In this document: positions 16,429 to 26,141 of the stretch, in pieces
Layout of the letters: each line of letters starts with the position of its first letter
Position numbering within the stretch: the stretch's first letter is position 1
DNA from: Candidatus Burkholderia pumila
GTDB taxonomy: Bacteria; Pseudomonadota; Gammaproteobacteria; Burkholderiales; Burkholderiaceae
Reading direction: 5' to 3'
Length of the DNA: 32,706 nucleotides
Assembly: GCA_001045575.1 (NCBI GenBank)
Contig: LELG01000006.1
Coordinates: 1 to 32,706, forward strand
Program-made: the position numbers and the translations under genes
Notes under the pieces: generated by a model
Told to the model about the DNA's origin: nothing
Database searches by the model: none
Seen by the model: the letters and a program-made list of their open reading frames with translations, nothing else

Positions 16429-16788
16429 GCAAAGATTTGCTGCGTCTTCTGGACTTTCTGGAGCACATCAGCACATTCATCGACAAAATCGAACGATACA
16501 CCGCAAACATGGATCTGTCGGCTTTTCTCGACAACGAGATAGCGCAGGAGGCCGTACAAAAGAACCTGGAAACATCGAGGAAGCGAGACAATTCATCGCT
16601 GCTCATCCCGATGTGGAGTCTCTGGCAGCCTATAGAAATGCGGAACGTGCTTGTGCATGGGTATTACCAACCAGATAGAAGCGACGATCGTCTGGAAGAC
16701 CATCAACACGATCCTTCCCAAGTTCAAAGAGCAAATCCACGCTCTGATCACAGAGGTCAAGGCCGACGGCTCCGACGGAAACGCCTGA
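16425..16788 (+). pseudogene. hepT: HepT-type (DUF86) RNase toxin, frameshifted
   Basis: The toxin partner of MntA, a HEPN-domain ribonuclease. From ATG 16425 the frame reads MSKDLLRLLDFLEHISTFID, IERYTANMDLSAFLDNEIAQ and AVQKNLE, the typical helical N-terminus. It then slips near 16570; another frame gives ARQFIAAHPDVESLAAY. The HEPN active site MRNVLVHGYY (R-x4-H, followed by the Gly-Tyr-Tyr that MntA modifies) is in the first frame again. The C-terminus returns after a further slip as WKTINTILPKFKEQIHALI and ends at TGA 16786-16788. At least three indels (16570-16690) separate these blocks. The catalytic residues remain, but no frame can join them. The pair is therefore a dead toxin-antitoxin locus. 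Confidence 0.82.
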
Positions 16789-16907
16789 CTTCAAGCCATC
16801 CAAAAACGGCGCAGCCTGCCTCATGGACACCCCCGTCCCTCCCCCATTCCGCGCTACCATATCCTCAAGCCCACACCAAACCCCAAGCAACCTCAGCCGG
16901 AGTGCCC

Positions 16908-19088
16908 ATGGACGACATGACCCAACAGCACGGCATCAAGGTCGCCACGAGTCTCGCCAGGTTCGTCGAGGAGGAAGCCATCCCCGGCACGGGCGTCGAC
17001 CAGGCTGCCTTCTGGCAGGGCTTCGATGCGCTCGTGCACGATCTCGCGCCGAAAGAACCGCGCGCTGCTCGCCGAACGCGACCGCCTGCAGACCGAGCTG
17101 GACAACTGGCATCGCAGCAACCCCGGCCCCGTGCACGATCTGCGCGCGTATCGCAAGTTTCTGGAAGGCATCGATTATATCGTGGCCGCGCCCGCGCAGG
17201 TCCGCGCGACGATCGCCAATATCGATATCGTGAAATCGCCGAGCAGGCCGGTCCGCAACTGGTCGTGCCGCCTGTCGAATCTGCGCTATGCGCTCAACCC
17301 GCCAACGCGCGCTGGACAGTCTCTACGACGCGCTGTACGGAACCGACGCCATCGACGAAACGGACGGTGCCGAACGCACCGCGCAGTTCAAATCCGAAGC
17401 GCGGCGCAAAGGTGATCGCCTATGCGCGCGCTTTTCTCGACGACAACGCACGGCTCGCATGCGGACGTCACGAAGTACGCCGTCGAACAAGGTCAATTGC
17501 TCGTCACACTGAAGGACGGCAAGAGCGGCCTGTCGAATCCTGAACAGTTCACGGGTTATCAGGGGCGACGCGAAAAATCCCTCCGCCATCCTGTTTCGCC
17601 ACAACGACCTGCACTTCGAAATCCAGATCGATGCGAATCATTCCATAGGAAAGACGGATGCGGCGCATGTGAAGGACGTGCTGATGGAAGCGGCGGTGAG
17701 CACGATCATTGATTGCGAAGACTCGGTCGCCGCGGTAGATGCCGCCGACAAGACGCAGCCCTATCGCAACTGGCTCGGGCTGATGCAAGGCCATCTGTCG
17801 GAACAGGTCACGAAGAATGGCAAAACCTTCACGCGCAGCATGACATAAATCCGGACCGCGAATACTCGTCGCCGGATGGAGCGAAGCAAGTCACGCTGCA
17901 TGGCCGCTCGCTGCTGTTCATCCGCAACGTCGGCCATCTGATGATAAATCCCGCCGTGCTCGACCGCGACGGCAACGAGACCTCCCGAAGGCATCCTCGA
18001 TGCCGTGATGACCACGCTCGGCGCGCTGCACGATCCGAAGAACCGCATGAACTCGCGCACCGGCTCGATCTATATCGTCAAGCCGAAGATGCACGGGCCT
18101 GCCGAAGTCGCGTTCTCGGACGAACTGTTCTTTCGCGTCGAAGGTCTGCTAAAGCTGCCGCGTCACACGATCAAGATGGTCATCATGGACGAAGAGCGCC
18201 GCACGAGCGTGAATCTGAAAGCGTGCATCGCGGCGATGGGCGCGCGTGTTGCGTTCATCAATACGGGCTTTCTGGATCGTACCGGCGATGAAATGCATTT
18301 GTCGATAGAAGTCGGCCCCATGATGCGCAAGGGCGACATGAAGTCATCCGCATAGATTCAGGCATATGAGCGCAATAACGTGCTCGTCGGCCTGAACACG
18401 ATTTTGCGCGGACGCGCGCAGATCGGCAAGGGCATGTGGGCAATGCTCGACCTCATGCACGCGATGCTCGAACAGAAGATCGTGCATCCGAAGGCGGGCG
18501 CGAATACGGCGTGGGTGCCGTCGCCGACCGCGGCCACGCTGCATGCGCTGCACTATCACAAGGTTGATGTTCAGCACGTTCAGGAGGAACTCGAACACCA
18601 CCGACTACGGGAGCAAGAAAAACGAGTTGCTCGATGGCCTGCTGACCATTCCCGTCGGCGACCAGCCGAACTGGTCGGAAGACGATATCCGCAACGAGAT
18701 CGAGAACAACTCGCAAGGCATTCTCGGTTACGTGGTGCGCTGGGTGGATGCGGGCGTCGGCTGTTCGAAGGTGCTGGATATTCACAATGTAAGCCTGATG
18801 GAAGACCGCGCGACGCTGCGCATTTCGAGCCAGCACATTGCAAACTGGCTACGGCACGGCATGGTGAAGGAAGATCAGGTGTGGCAAACGCTAGAGCGGA
18901 TGGCATTGGTCGTCGATAAACAGAACGAAGCCGATCCGTACTATCGCCCGGTGGCACCTGCCTTCGACAGATCGTTCGCGTTCAAGGCCGCGTGCGCGCT
19001 CGTGTTCGAAGAACGCACGCAGCCGAGCGGTTATACGGAACCGTTGCTGCACAAGTTCCGTCTTGCTGCGAAGCAATCCACGCAACTT
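16908..19088 (+). pseudogene. glcB: Malate synthase G, many frameshifts
   Basis: Condenses acetyl-CoA and glyoxylate to malate in the glyoxylate and glycolate pathways. Ordered blocks cover the whole 720-aa family. They include [202 protein letters not shown]-like sequence, [20 protein letters not shown] and [18 protein letters not shown]. They lie in all three frames, needing roughly eight or more indels, plus a TAG at about 18353-18355 and a TGA-type end near 17846. The normal C-terminus fades at about 19088 without a stop, so the 3' end may be deleted. Confidence 0.88.
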
Positions 19089-19106
19089 CGAGGTCAGGAC
19101 GGCGGG

Positions 19107-19881
19107 TCACTGCTCCGACCAGAGCTTGCCCGCGGTCGCCCAGTTCTCGCGCTTCACATTGGTCAGGATGATATCGACCGGTGGACAATTCGCAGCCCAG
19201 CGTTTCGCATGTCGTGCGTGTGAAGGCTTCGACGAACTTGCGCTTCTCTTCCTGCGTGCGGCAATCTCCGGCGGCGGCACAATCATCATCTTGCTCACGC
19301 CCGCGAGCGCGCGAAGCTGAATATCGCATGCCTTGACGAACATATCCATCAGCACGTAAGCCTCGGCGATCGCGCCCAGACTGGCGACGAGGCGCTCGCC
19401 CTCGGACGGCGAGAACGCGAGGCTTTCGTAGTCATGATACGCGAGATGGCCGTGAAAGCGCATCGCGTGCTGCGAGCCGGGCAGCAGGCCGTGCGGCTGC
19501 GCGGAGACGGCAATCGCTTCGCGCACATGCAGATGCATCACGCAGGCGGCATCGGGACGCGCAGCATGCACGGCGGCGTGCAGCGCGAAACCGGTCGCGT
19601 TGACCGGATGCGCGGATTCACCGATCACGTTGCCATCGATATCGATCTTGACGAGCTTGCTCGCCGTGACTTCATCGAACACGAGGCCGAACGGGTTGAT
19701 GAGAAAGCGCCCCGGTTCGCCGGGCACGCTCGCGGAAATGTGCGTGTAGACGACATCGTCCCAGCCGTTCCTTGCGATCAAGCCGGTACGCTTCTGCCAG
19801 GTCGATGCGGGTCGCGGTTTCGGCATCCGTGCGCGGCCCGCTTTCCGCGATGCGCCGCTCAGGCGTGTGGGTGAAAGACAT
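19107..19881 (-). pseudogene. Class II aldolase/adducin-family gene fused by deletion to a 4-oxalocrotonate tautomerase tail
   Basis: From ATG 19881 the protein starts FTHTPERRIAESGPRTDAET and shifts after AEAYRL, where one extra T is seen near 19800. It continues IARNGWDDVVYTHISASVPG, GLVFDEVTASKLVKIDIDG, ATGFALHAAVHAARPDAAC and VMHLHVREAIAVSAQPHG, the class II aldolase core with its HLH zinc ligands. A deletion between ERLVASLG and IAEAYVLMDMF removes the RNHG segment that carries the third zinc histidine. After VPPPEI the sequence jumps into [19 protein letters not shown] and [19 protein letters not shown], the body of a 4-oxalocrotonate tautomerase lacking its catalytic N-terminal proline. 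The fusion is a decay product of two former genes. The last frame stops at 19107. Confidence 0.78.
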
Positions 19882-20702
19882 GCGACTTTGACTCTCCTTT
19901 TATCCAATGCGTCTCGACCATCACCGCCCACAACGCGAGCACGAACGGCACGGTCAGCGTCGCGATGCCGAGGCAACTGAGTCACCGCTAGCACGATTGC
20001 AATCAGTGCGTGACGCGGCGTCCCAAAGGTGCCGCGTTGAAACCGCACGCGCCGATAGAACGACGGCATCGCTGACGCCGCTCAACGCGGGCAGCACAGC
20101 GCCGAGCACGCTGCCGGTCAGCGCCCACGCGCGCCCGAAGGCCGCGCGAGCAGCAAGCCAAGCGCGCTGCATACGTCCGCGAACGTGATCAGCGCGAGAC
20201 CGACGAACGCAGCTTCGAAGAGCGTTCCAAAGCCGGCAACGGACACGGGCGGAATCGCGCCGGTATCGCCGCGGTCGGCGAAGAACAGCAGCCAGCACCA
20301 CGTAACGATGATCGCCGGACTCGAAAACATCGACAACCTGAAACGCGAGAATTTGCCTGCGATGAACGTCGTGCTCATCTCCGCGACGATGGCAACCGCA
20401 GCGACTTGTAAATTCGTCACGAATGAAGGCGCAGGCGGCGAGCGAGTGCGCCGTTGAAGCCGTAGAGATCGTCGCGGAATAAAGGCGAATCCGCGGACTC
20501 GGTGATGACCGAGATGACATTGCCCGCCACCGTGCCGATCAGCAGGCCGCACGCAAGACGCGGACTCGCGCACATACAGCACGCCGAGAAACACGAGAGC
20601 GTCCGTCGCGGCGGAACGCTGAAGCACAATCTGCCCGATCGCGCGTGCGAAGCTGCGCCACGAGTCAGGTAAAGCAAGCTGGGACGGAAAAGCGGTAGTC
20701 AT
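19859..20702 (-). pseudogene. Urea transporter (Yut/SLC14-like), frameshifted
   Basis: An inner-membrane channel-like urea transporter. The product begins FPSQLALPDSWRSFARAIGQ, then IVLQRSAATDALVFLGVL. Slips follow, and another frame gives SPRLACGLLIGTVAGNVISV and DDLYGFNGALA, the characteristic LYGFNGAL signature. It continues SFVTNLQVAAVAIVAEMSTT, FIAGKFSRFRLSMFSSPAII, WALTGSVLGAVLPALSGVSD and, near the end, TLTVPFVLALWAVMVETHWI. The stop at 19859-19861 lies inside the start of the downstream aldolase gene, an ordinary small operon overlap. At least four indels are needed. No urease genes are visible in this window. Assignment rests on the LYGFNGAL repeat and topology. Confidence 0.7.
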
Positions 20703-21029
20703 ACGCGGCGGCTCGATTCAATGAGCCGCCAGCATAGAACAACCGATGCGCGCCGTGGGCGGGCGAGCCGTATAGCGGGTATCTGGCGGGTATTGCGGAA
20801 GAATCAGGGAGATCCGTTGTAAGCCATGGGCACGAGCGGCGTCAGCAACAGCGGACATCGTAAGCAGGGGAAAACGCGATTTTTTCGAGCACTTCGTTCG
20901 TAGCGACGGCGCATGGATTCGTTCCTCAGGCTATGGCTAGATTATAACGGAGTCAAGGGTTTTTCCTTGTTGCTTTGTTGCAATGCCGCGAATGCACTGC
21001 CGTGCTTGACTTTGTGCCCTGCCCCTTAT
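20703..21029. other. Intergenic region between the alcohol dehydrogenase and urea transporter remnants
   Basis: About 327 bases without a supportable gene. An 8-bp GC hairpin GGCGGCTC/GAGCCGCC (20707-20714 with 20723-20730) lies 4 bases before the urea transporter start, so it would be in its mRNA leader. The rest shows no clear promoter or repeat. Confidence 0.4.
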
Positions 21030-22149
21030 TTACATCGACGCCTCCAGCATCGCCTCATAATCCTCGCTCGATGCCTCGCGCGGATTGGTCTTGCGACTGT
21101 GATCCTTCAGCGCTCCCGCGACGATGCGCGCAAACAGATCGCGCGTCACGCCCAGATCCGCGAGCCTGCGCGACAGGCCAAGATCCGCGGTCATCACGCG
21201 CACCGCCTCACCCACTTCAATGCCAGAAGAAAGACCCATCGCCTGCGCGATGCGGTCGAGCTTGCGCTCGTCCACCATCGACGGCGCACTGGCGTTGAGC
21301 GTGCCGTGATGCAGCTTCGGATTGATGCCGCAGCGAGTGCGACAGGCTGTGCACGCAGCCCAGCCCTTTCTGGAACGCGAGCGCGCCCTGCATCGACGCG
21401 CTCATCATGTTCCAGCGCGCGACGCAGTCGGAACCGTCGCGGGTCACGCGTTCGATATGCCACCATGCATGCACGCCACAGGCCGTCGAGCGCGATGCCA
21501 TCAGCGGGGGCGTTGAACACCGGGCGCCATGAAAGTTTCGAGGCAATGGGCGATGGCGTCCATGCCGGTCGCGGCGGTCATCATAGGCGGGAAGCCGAGA
21601 GTGAGTTCGTGGTGCAGATCGCAAGCTTCGGTACGACGTGAGGCGAGATCACGCCGACCTTGCGGCCATCGTCGAGAATCAGGATCGCGCCGCGGCCCAC
21701 TTCGCTGCCGGTGCCGGCGGTCGTCGGAATGGCGATCACGGGCGCAGTCTTCGACGTGATGCGCGCCAATCCGACTTCGATCACCGCGAAGCTCGATAGC
21801 GGCCCCTCGTGCGTCGCACACACGGCGACGCCTTTGGCCAGATCGATGGAGGAGCCGCCACCTACGGCGATCACGCCATCGCACGCATTTTCCCGATACA
21901 TGCCGACAGCTCATGCCGACAGCTTCGCGCACGGCCGCTTCGTTCGGATTGGGCGGAGTCGCATCGAACACGGAAACGGGCGATGACGAGCCAAGCGCGT
22001 CCAGCACGCGGTCGACGAGTCCCACCGCGCGGATGCCTGCATCGGTCACGATCAGCGCGCCGCATGCCGATGCGCTCGCTTTCTTCCGCGAGCAGGCGCA
22101 GCGCGCCGAAGTCGAATTGAATCTGCGTGATGTAGTTGATGAGGCACAT
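21030..22149 (-). pseudogene. Iron-containing (group III) alcohol dehydrogenase, multiply frameshifted
   Basis: An NAD-dependent, Fe(II)-binding dehydrogenase of the AdhB/FucO superfamily. From 22149 the pieces read MCLINYITQIQFDFGALRLL, then RALIVTDAGIRAVGLVD-like sequence, SSPVSVFDATPPNPNEAAVR, and ACDGVIAVGGGSSIDLAKGV, which is the NAD-binding GGGS loop. Next come APVIAIPTTAGTGSEVGRGA and TGMDAIAHCLETFMAPG, carrying the metal-binding Asp and His. QGALAFQKGLGCVHSLSHSL and the HHGTLNA-type segment supply the other two histidines. The C-terminus RIAQAMGLSSGIEVGEAVRV runs to SSEDYEAMLEASM, ending at 21030. The pieces lie in all three frames, with at least five indels. All metal ligands are still encoded. 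It follows the short-chain dehydrogenase remnant on the same strand. Confidence 0.85.
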
Positions 22150-22237
22150 GGTGAAATCGGCGGAAAGTCACGGACGTGACGATCCGCCGAATATATGGCG
22201 CACGAACGATCGACACCGTATCGAGGGCCACCGGTGC

Positions 22238-22980
22238 TTAGCACATGCCGCCGCGCGACGGGATGCTACCGGTCATCCAGCGCGCGTCGTTGGACAAGAG
22301 GAAGGCCGCGACCGATGCGATATCGTCTGGCTGGCCCAGACGGCCGAGCGGCGTCTACGCGAGCGCCATCATTTCGAAGTCCTAGCCGATCATGCTCGCC
22401 GTATGTGTGCCTTCCGTCACGACCACGCCCGGGTTGATCGAATTGACGCGAATCTTGCGCGGACCGAGCTCGAGGGCGAGCACGCCGGTGATGGCATCGA
22501 CCGCGCCCTTGGTGCCGCTATAAACGGCAGTCGGCGGCGGCGTGAGGCTCGTCACGACCGAATTCACGTTGATGATGCTCGCGCCTTCTTTCAGGTGCTT
22601 CACGGCGGCCTGCATCGTCAACAGCAAGCCCAGCACGTTCACATTGAACTGACGATGGAAGCTTGCTTAGGTCACTTCCTCGATCGGCGCGAACTCATAC
22701 ACGCCCGAATTGTTGACGACGATATCGAGCTGTCCATACGTTTCGATGGCGAGCTCACGAGACATTGCGCATCCGCGGCTTCGACACATCGCCGCCGACG
22801 GCGATTGCACGCCCGTTCTTCGCCATGATATCCGCGACGACCGCGTTCGCGACCGCCGGGCTGCTCGCATAGTTGACGACGATCGCCGCGCCTTCCGCCG
22901 CCAGCGCCCGCGCGATCCCCGCGCCAAATGCCCTTCGATGCGCCCGTGACGATAGCGACCTTGCCTTCGAGTTTGCTCAT
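22238..22980 (-). pseudogene. Short-chain dehydrogenase/reductase, broken
   Basis: A 3-oxoacyl-ACP reductase-like SDR of about 247 residues. From ATG 22980 it reads MSKLEGKVAIVTGASKGI, the nucleotide-binding TGxxxGxG start, but an extra base pair after GI produces WRG and a frame slip. Later blocks are IVVNYASSPAVANAVV-like, ELAIETYGQLDIVVNNSGVY, EFAPIEEVT followed by a stop near 22668, VNVLGLLLTMQAAVKHLKEG, ASIINVNSVVTSLTPPPTAV, YSGTKGAVD (catalytic Tyr-x3-Lys), RKIRVNSINPGVVVTEGTH, a stop near 22382, [20 protein letters not shown] and a terminal TAA at 22238-22240. Several indels and at least two nonsense codons are present. It is upstream of the alcohol dehydrogenase remnant, so the two likely formed one oxidoreductase operon. 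Confidence 0.83.
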
Positions 22981-23193
22981 GATCGTTTCTTTCAGATTGG
23001 AGTGGATGGCGTTCAACGTTCAATGCAGACAGGTTACAAAAGCAGATAAAGACACGCATCCACGAATCGACTGGCGGGATTCGATGAACAATCGTCGGCG
23101 GCTTGCATGGAGCTTTCAGGCATGGACAGTGCCATGCAGCATCGCTAGTGAATTCCACGCCTTACGAACAGAGCGCGCGGCGTCGACGAAAAC

Positions 23194-23954
23194 ATGCCAA
23201 AGAATAAGCTCAAACTGCCCGACCGCCAGGCCCGCGACGCCATTCTCATGGTGCGGCGCAACGCCAAGATGGCGCGCTCGACACATGCATACGTGCGCGG
23301 CAACACCGCCAAGTTCTACGAATGGCTCGAACAGGCCGATATTCAGAGCCTTCCGCAAGGCCCAGCAATCTGGATTTGCGGCCACTGCCACACGGGCAAT
23401 CTCTGTCCCGTTGCGAATGCAAAAGGCCGCGTCGAAATCAAGATTCGTGATCTCGATCAGACCGTGATCGGCAATCCCGCGCACGATCTGATTCGCCTCG
23501 GCCTGTCGCTGTCGACGGCGGCACGCGGCTCGTCCTTGCCGGGAATGACGACCATCACGAAGCCTTCGAAGAAAAAGACAACGCCGAACGCGTGGTCGAA
23601 GGCGCGCGCAATTTGTCGCCGCATCTGGGCGGAACGCATGCGCGCGGCGAACTTGCAGGAACGCTCGGTCATTCTGCGCAAACTGCTTCCGCAGACCTGA
23701 AACTTGAAATCGAACAGATCAGCCAGTCCGAGGCGATGGACGTCGCGCGTTATCTCGGTCACATCGTCGGGCGGGCGCACGCGCGTCAGATGGACAAAGA
23801 AGCGCGGCGCAACTGGCTCGCCAACTTGCGCCGCACGAAAACCAGATCGATCGATGCGCCGTTGTGGCTATAGCACAGCATCCTCGAATTGATCGGCAGT
23901 CACGAAGTCGGCTATCTGGAGCGTTGCCGGCACTGGGCCCTCAAGGCGGGCTGA
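23194..23954 (+). pseudogene. DUF2252-family protein with large internal deletion
   Basis: DUF2252 proteins (about 400-450 aa) are kinase-fold-like proteins of unknown function. The first part from ATG 23194 is intact: RQARDAILMVRRNAKMARST, HAYVRGNTAKFYEWLEQADI, AIWICGHCHTGNLCPVANAK, VEIKIRDLDQTVIGNPAHDL and IRLGLSLSTAARGSSLPGMT. After MTTITKPSKKK the sequence jumps to NAERVVEGARNLSPHLGG-like C-terminal sequence, skipping roughly 200 residues, and the frame changes. It goes on through LKLEIEQISQSEAMDVARYL and GHIVGRAHARQMDKEARRNW. It then passes a TAG near 23872 (family members have Trp) and ends LELIGSHEVGYLERCRHWAL at TGA 23952-23954. Deletion, frameshifts and a nonsense codon make it non-functional. 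Confidence 0.85.
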
Positions 23955-24618
23955 TCGCGTTCGAATCGCGTCAAAGCAAGCGCGATAAAACTGGCAACAA
24001 GACCGGTTACGACAAACGCCGTGAACACGCCGTTCAGGCCCATGCCGAGCTCGGCGAACGCACCCATTTCATCGCTGACCTGAAACGCCCGCGCCGTGCC
24101 GATGCCATGCGACGCCACGCCGAGCGCAAAGCCGCGCGCTTCGACTTCCTTCACGCGCAGCAGATTGAGCAGCCCACGCGCGATCACCGCGCCAAACACG
24201 CCCGTCGAAATCACCAGCACTGCCGTCAGCGATGGAATGCCGCCGATCTCCTTTGCCACCGACACCGTCGCGACGATCACCGTCAGCGAACCCGCCGCGA
24301 GACTGACGACGATCGGCCACGCAAGCCGCCGCAGATTCGGCAACTGACGATATAAAGAGGCAACGCGAGCGCCACGGTCGCCGGCCCGAGCAGAAAGTGC
24401 ACGAACTGGGTGCCATCGAAGTAAGTTTCGTACGGCGTCTCGCTCGTTTTCAGCACGACGACGATAGCTATCGCGATCAGCATCGGATTGGCGAGCAGAT
24501 TGAACCTGCACGCCGCATAAATCCGCTGCGCGATGATGTAGGCGAGCAGCGTGATTGTGAGCCCGAGCAGCGGCGTGGCCGCGAGATAGACCCAGATCAC
24601 GCCCAGACGCGGCGGCAA
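23912..24618 (-). pseudogene. lrgB: LrgB/CidB-family membrane protein, frameshifted
   Basis: A partner of LrgA in the holin-antiholin-like system that modulates murein hydrolase activity and export of small metabolites. A TTG start at 24618 gives PPRLGVIWVYLAATPLLGLT, ITLLAYIIAQRIYAACRFN, LLANPMLIAIAIVVVLKTSE and VHFLLGPATVALALPLY. The frame then changes near 24345 to RQLPNLRRLAWPIVVSLAAG, SLTVIVATVSVAKEIGGIPS, TAVLVISTGVFGAVIARGLL and FALGVASHGIGTARAFQVSD, the LrgB signature with SHGIGTA. The stop at 23912 lies past the usual end and overlaps the DUF2252 remnant on the other strand by 43 bases. One frameshift is certain. The TTG start directly after a TGA suggests it was coupled to lrgA. Confidence 0.82.
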
Positions 24619-24998
24619 TCATGCGCGGTCTCCCGGTCCGTTCATCGATGCGCGCTGACGGCGCAGCATCGCCCGCAGCCCGCATGACGAACGCCGTCAC
24701 GACGATGGCCAGCGCCGTGCTGATAACGACGGACGCCACGACGGCAAACACATCGCCACTCAGCGACTGCACCGATACCATGATGCCGACGCCCGCCGGC
24801 ACAAACAGGAGCGACAGATGCCGCAAGATCTCCAGCGCCGTGCCTTCGAGCGGCGCGACGGCTTTCGGGCGCACGGTGAGATACGCGAGCAAAAGCAGCA
24901 TGCCGACCACCGGACCCGGCACGGGAAGTTTCAGCAAATACGAAATGCCTTCACCGAAGCATTAAAAAAACGAGCAGCATTGCAAGCGCCTAAAGCAT
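24619..24998 (-). pseudogene. lrgA: LrgA/CidA-family holin-like protein, broken at the 5' end
   Basis: A small inner-membrane holin-like protein paired with LrgB. The ATG at 24998 is followed after one codon by TAG (probably once glutamine), then ALAMLLVF. A one-base slip occurs in a T-run near 24965, and then GEGISYLLKLPVPGPVVG, MLLLLAYLTVRPKAVAPLE, LRHLSLLFVPAGVGIMVSV and SGDVFAVVASVVISTALAIV, the whole four-helix family core. The natural TGA (24619-24621) directly precedes the lrgB start, but the core frame now reads past it, so a third indel lies near the end. The gene is divergent from the diguanylate cyclase remnant. Identification is firm from the LPVPGPVVGM motif. Confidence 0.82.
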
Positions 24999-25144
24999 GA
25001 GAACGTGAAATGGAGATAAATGCGGGGCACAATCCTAACTGAATAACGCTCTCAAGTTTGCGCAAACGATTCCGTAATCCAAATTGAAGTCCCTTTAAGA
25101 AAGAAGGCGCATCGAACGGCGCGCGGACCGCCGCTCCGACAAAC

Positions 25145-26051
25145 ATGGATCTACAGACCGAGGTGTACTCCCTCGACCTGGCTGGCGCATGCGGGCAACG
25201 ATATTCCACACCCGATACGCCTTGCGTTCGTCGGCAGCCTGTTTGCACGCTGCCGATCTTCGCGGGCCTCGTCTTCAACATGGTATTCGTCGCGTGGGTC
25301 CTGGCGTGCCGTCATCCGACGCTCGCGTTTCATATCTGCTGGCTGGCGCTCGAAATCGCCGTGTGCTTCGTGCGGCTGATATTGCTAATATTATATAACT
25401 ATAGCGCGGCGGCGGGCTTTGGAGCGCAAATCCACGCCTACCGATTTCTACGTGATGCCCGTGCCGCTCTGGGGCGCGACCGTCGGCTAAGGAGCGCTCG
25501 TCAGCGTGCTGTCCGGCGACTGGGTCGCGGTGATGATCGTGCTGCCGCTGGGGCCGTGCTGCATCGGCGTGTTGTTGGCGGGCGCGGCGACGCTCTGGCT
25601 CACGCTGCTGCAAATCCCCTTCTATCTCTTTGCGATAAGCGCCACCGCGTGGCGTCTGAACGGCATGCTCGTCTCGACGATGAAAGCCGAACAGGAAAAC
25701 GACCGCCGCGCCTGTCACGACGAGCTCGCCGGGCTGCTGAACCGCGCCGGCCGTTCGCAACGGTGCGTTCGCGCGACCCCGACGTCTAGTCTACACCGGC
25801 ACCGCGCTGCTCTATCTCGACCTCGACGGCTTCAAGGCCGTCAACGATGCGTGGGACCACAAGATCGGCGACACGCTGCTGGCGTTGGTGACGTTGCGTC
25901 TGCGCGAACTGTCCGAGCCGTTCCATACCGATGGCAAGCTGACGCTGAACATCGGCGCGAGCGTGGGGCGCTCTTCGAATACGACCTCGACGAACTCAAC
26001 GGCATTCTGCGCGATGCCGACAACGCCCTTTACGAGGCCAAGCGCCGCTAG
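25145..26051 (+). pseudogene. Membrane diguanylate cyclase lacking the GGDEF loop, frameshifted
   Basis: Once a membrane-bound GGDEF protein making cyclic di-GMP. The N-terminal part from 25145 includes hydrophobic LPIFAGLVFNMVFVAWVLAC and HICWLALEIAVCFVRLILLI. After slips another frame gives WVAVMIVLPLGPCCIGVLLA, TLWLTLLQIPFYLFAISATA and the start of the cyclase domain, ACHDELAGLLNRAG. Further on, LLYLDLDGFKAVNDAWDHKI and GDTLLALVTLRLREL give the Mg and nucleotide-binding first half. The segment that should carry GG(D/E)EF is missing. The sequence jumps to GKLTLNIGASVG and DADNALYEAKRR, the C-terminal part, with TAG at 26049-26051. Several indels plus deletion of the active site make it dead. 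Confidence 0.82.
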
Positions 26052-26141
26052 ATCGCGGCGAATCGCATGGTGGCCGTGACGCCCGGTGTGCGAGACTAAA
26101 GTGCAGCCGGGCGACGTGGTTTCGCTGAAAATCTGAATCTT

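Noticed and set aside
16131-16788. Active toxin-antitoxin or phase-variable defence system
   Set aside because: Catalytic motifs are present, but hepT itself has several frame breaks, so neither protein can be made in full.
19107-20069. A single novel 320-aa bifunctional aldolase-tautomerase enzyme
   Set aside because: The zinc-binding RNHG segment and the tautomerase catalytic N-terminal proline are both missing, and a frameshift separates the proper start, so it is a decay product.
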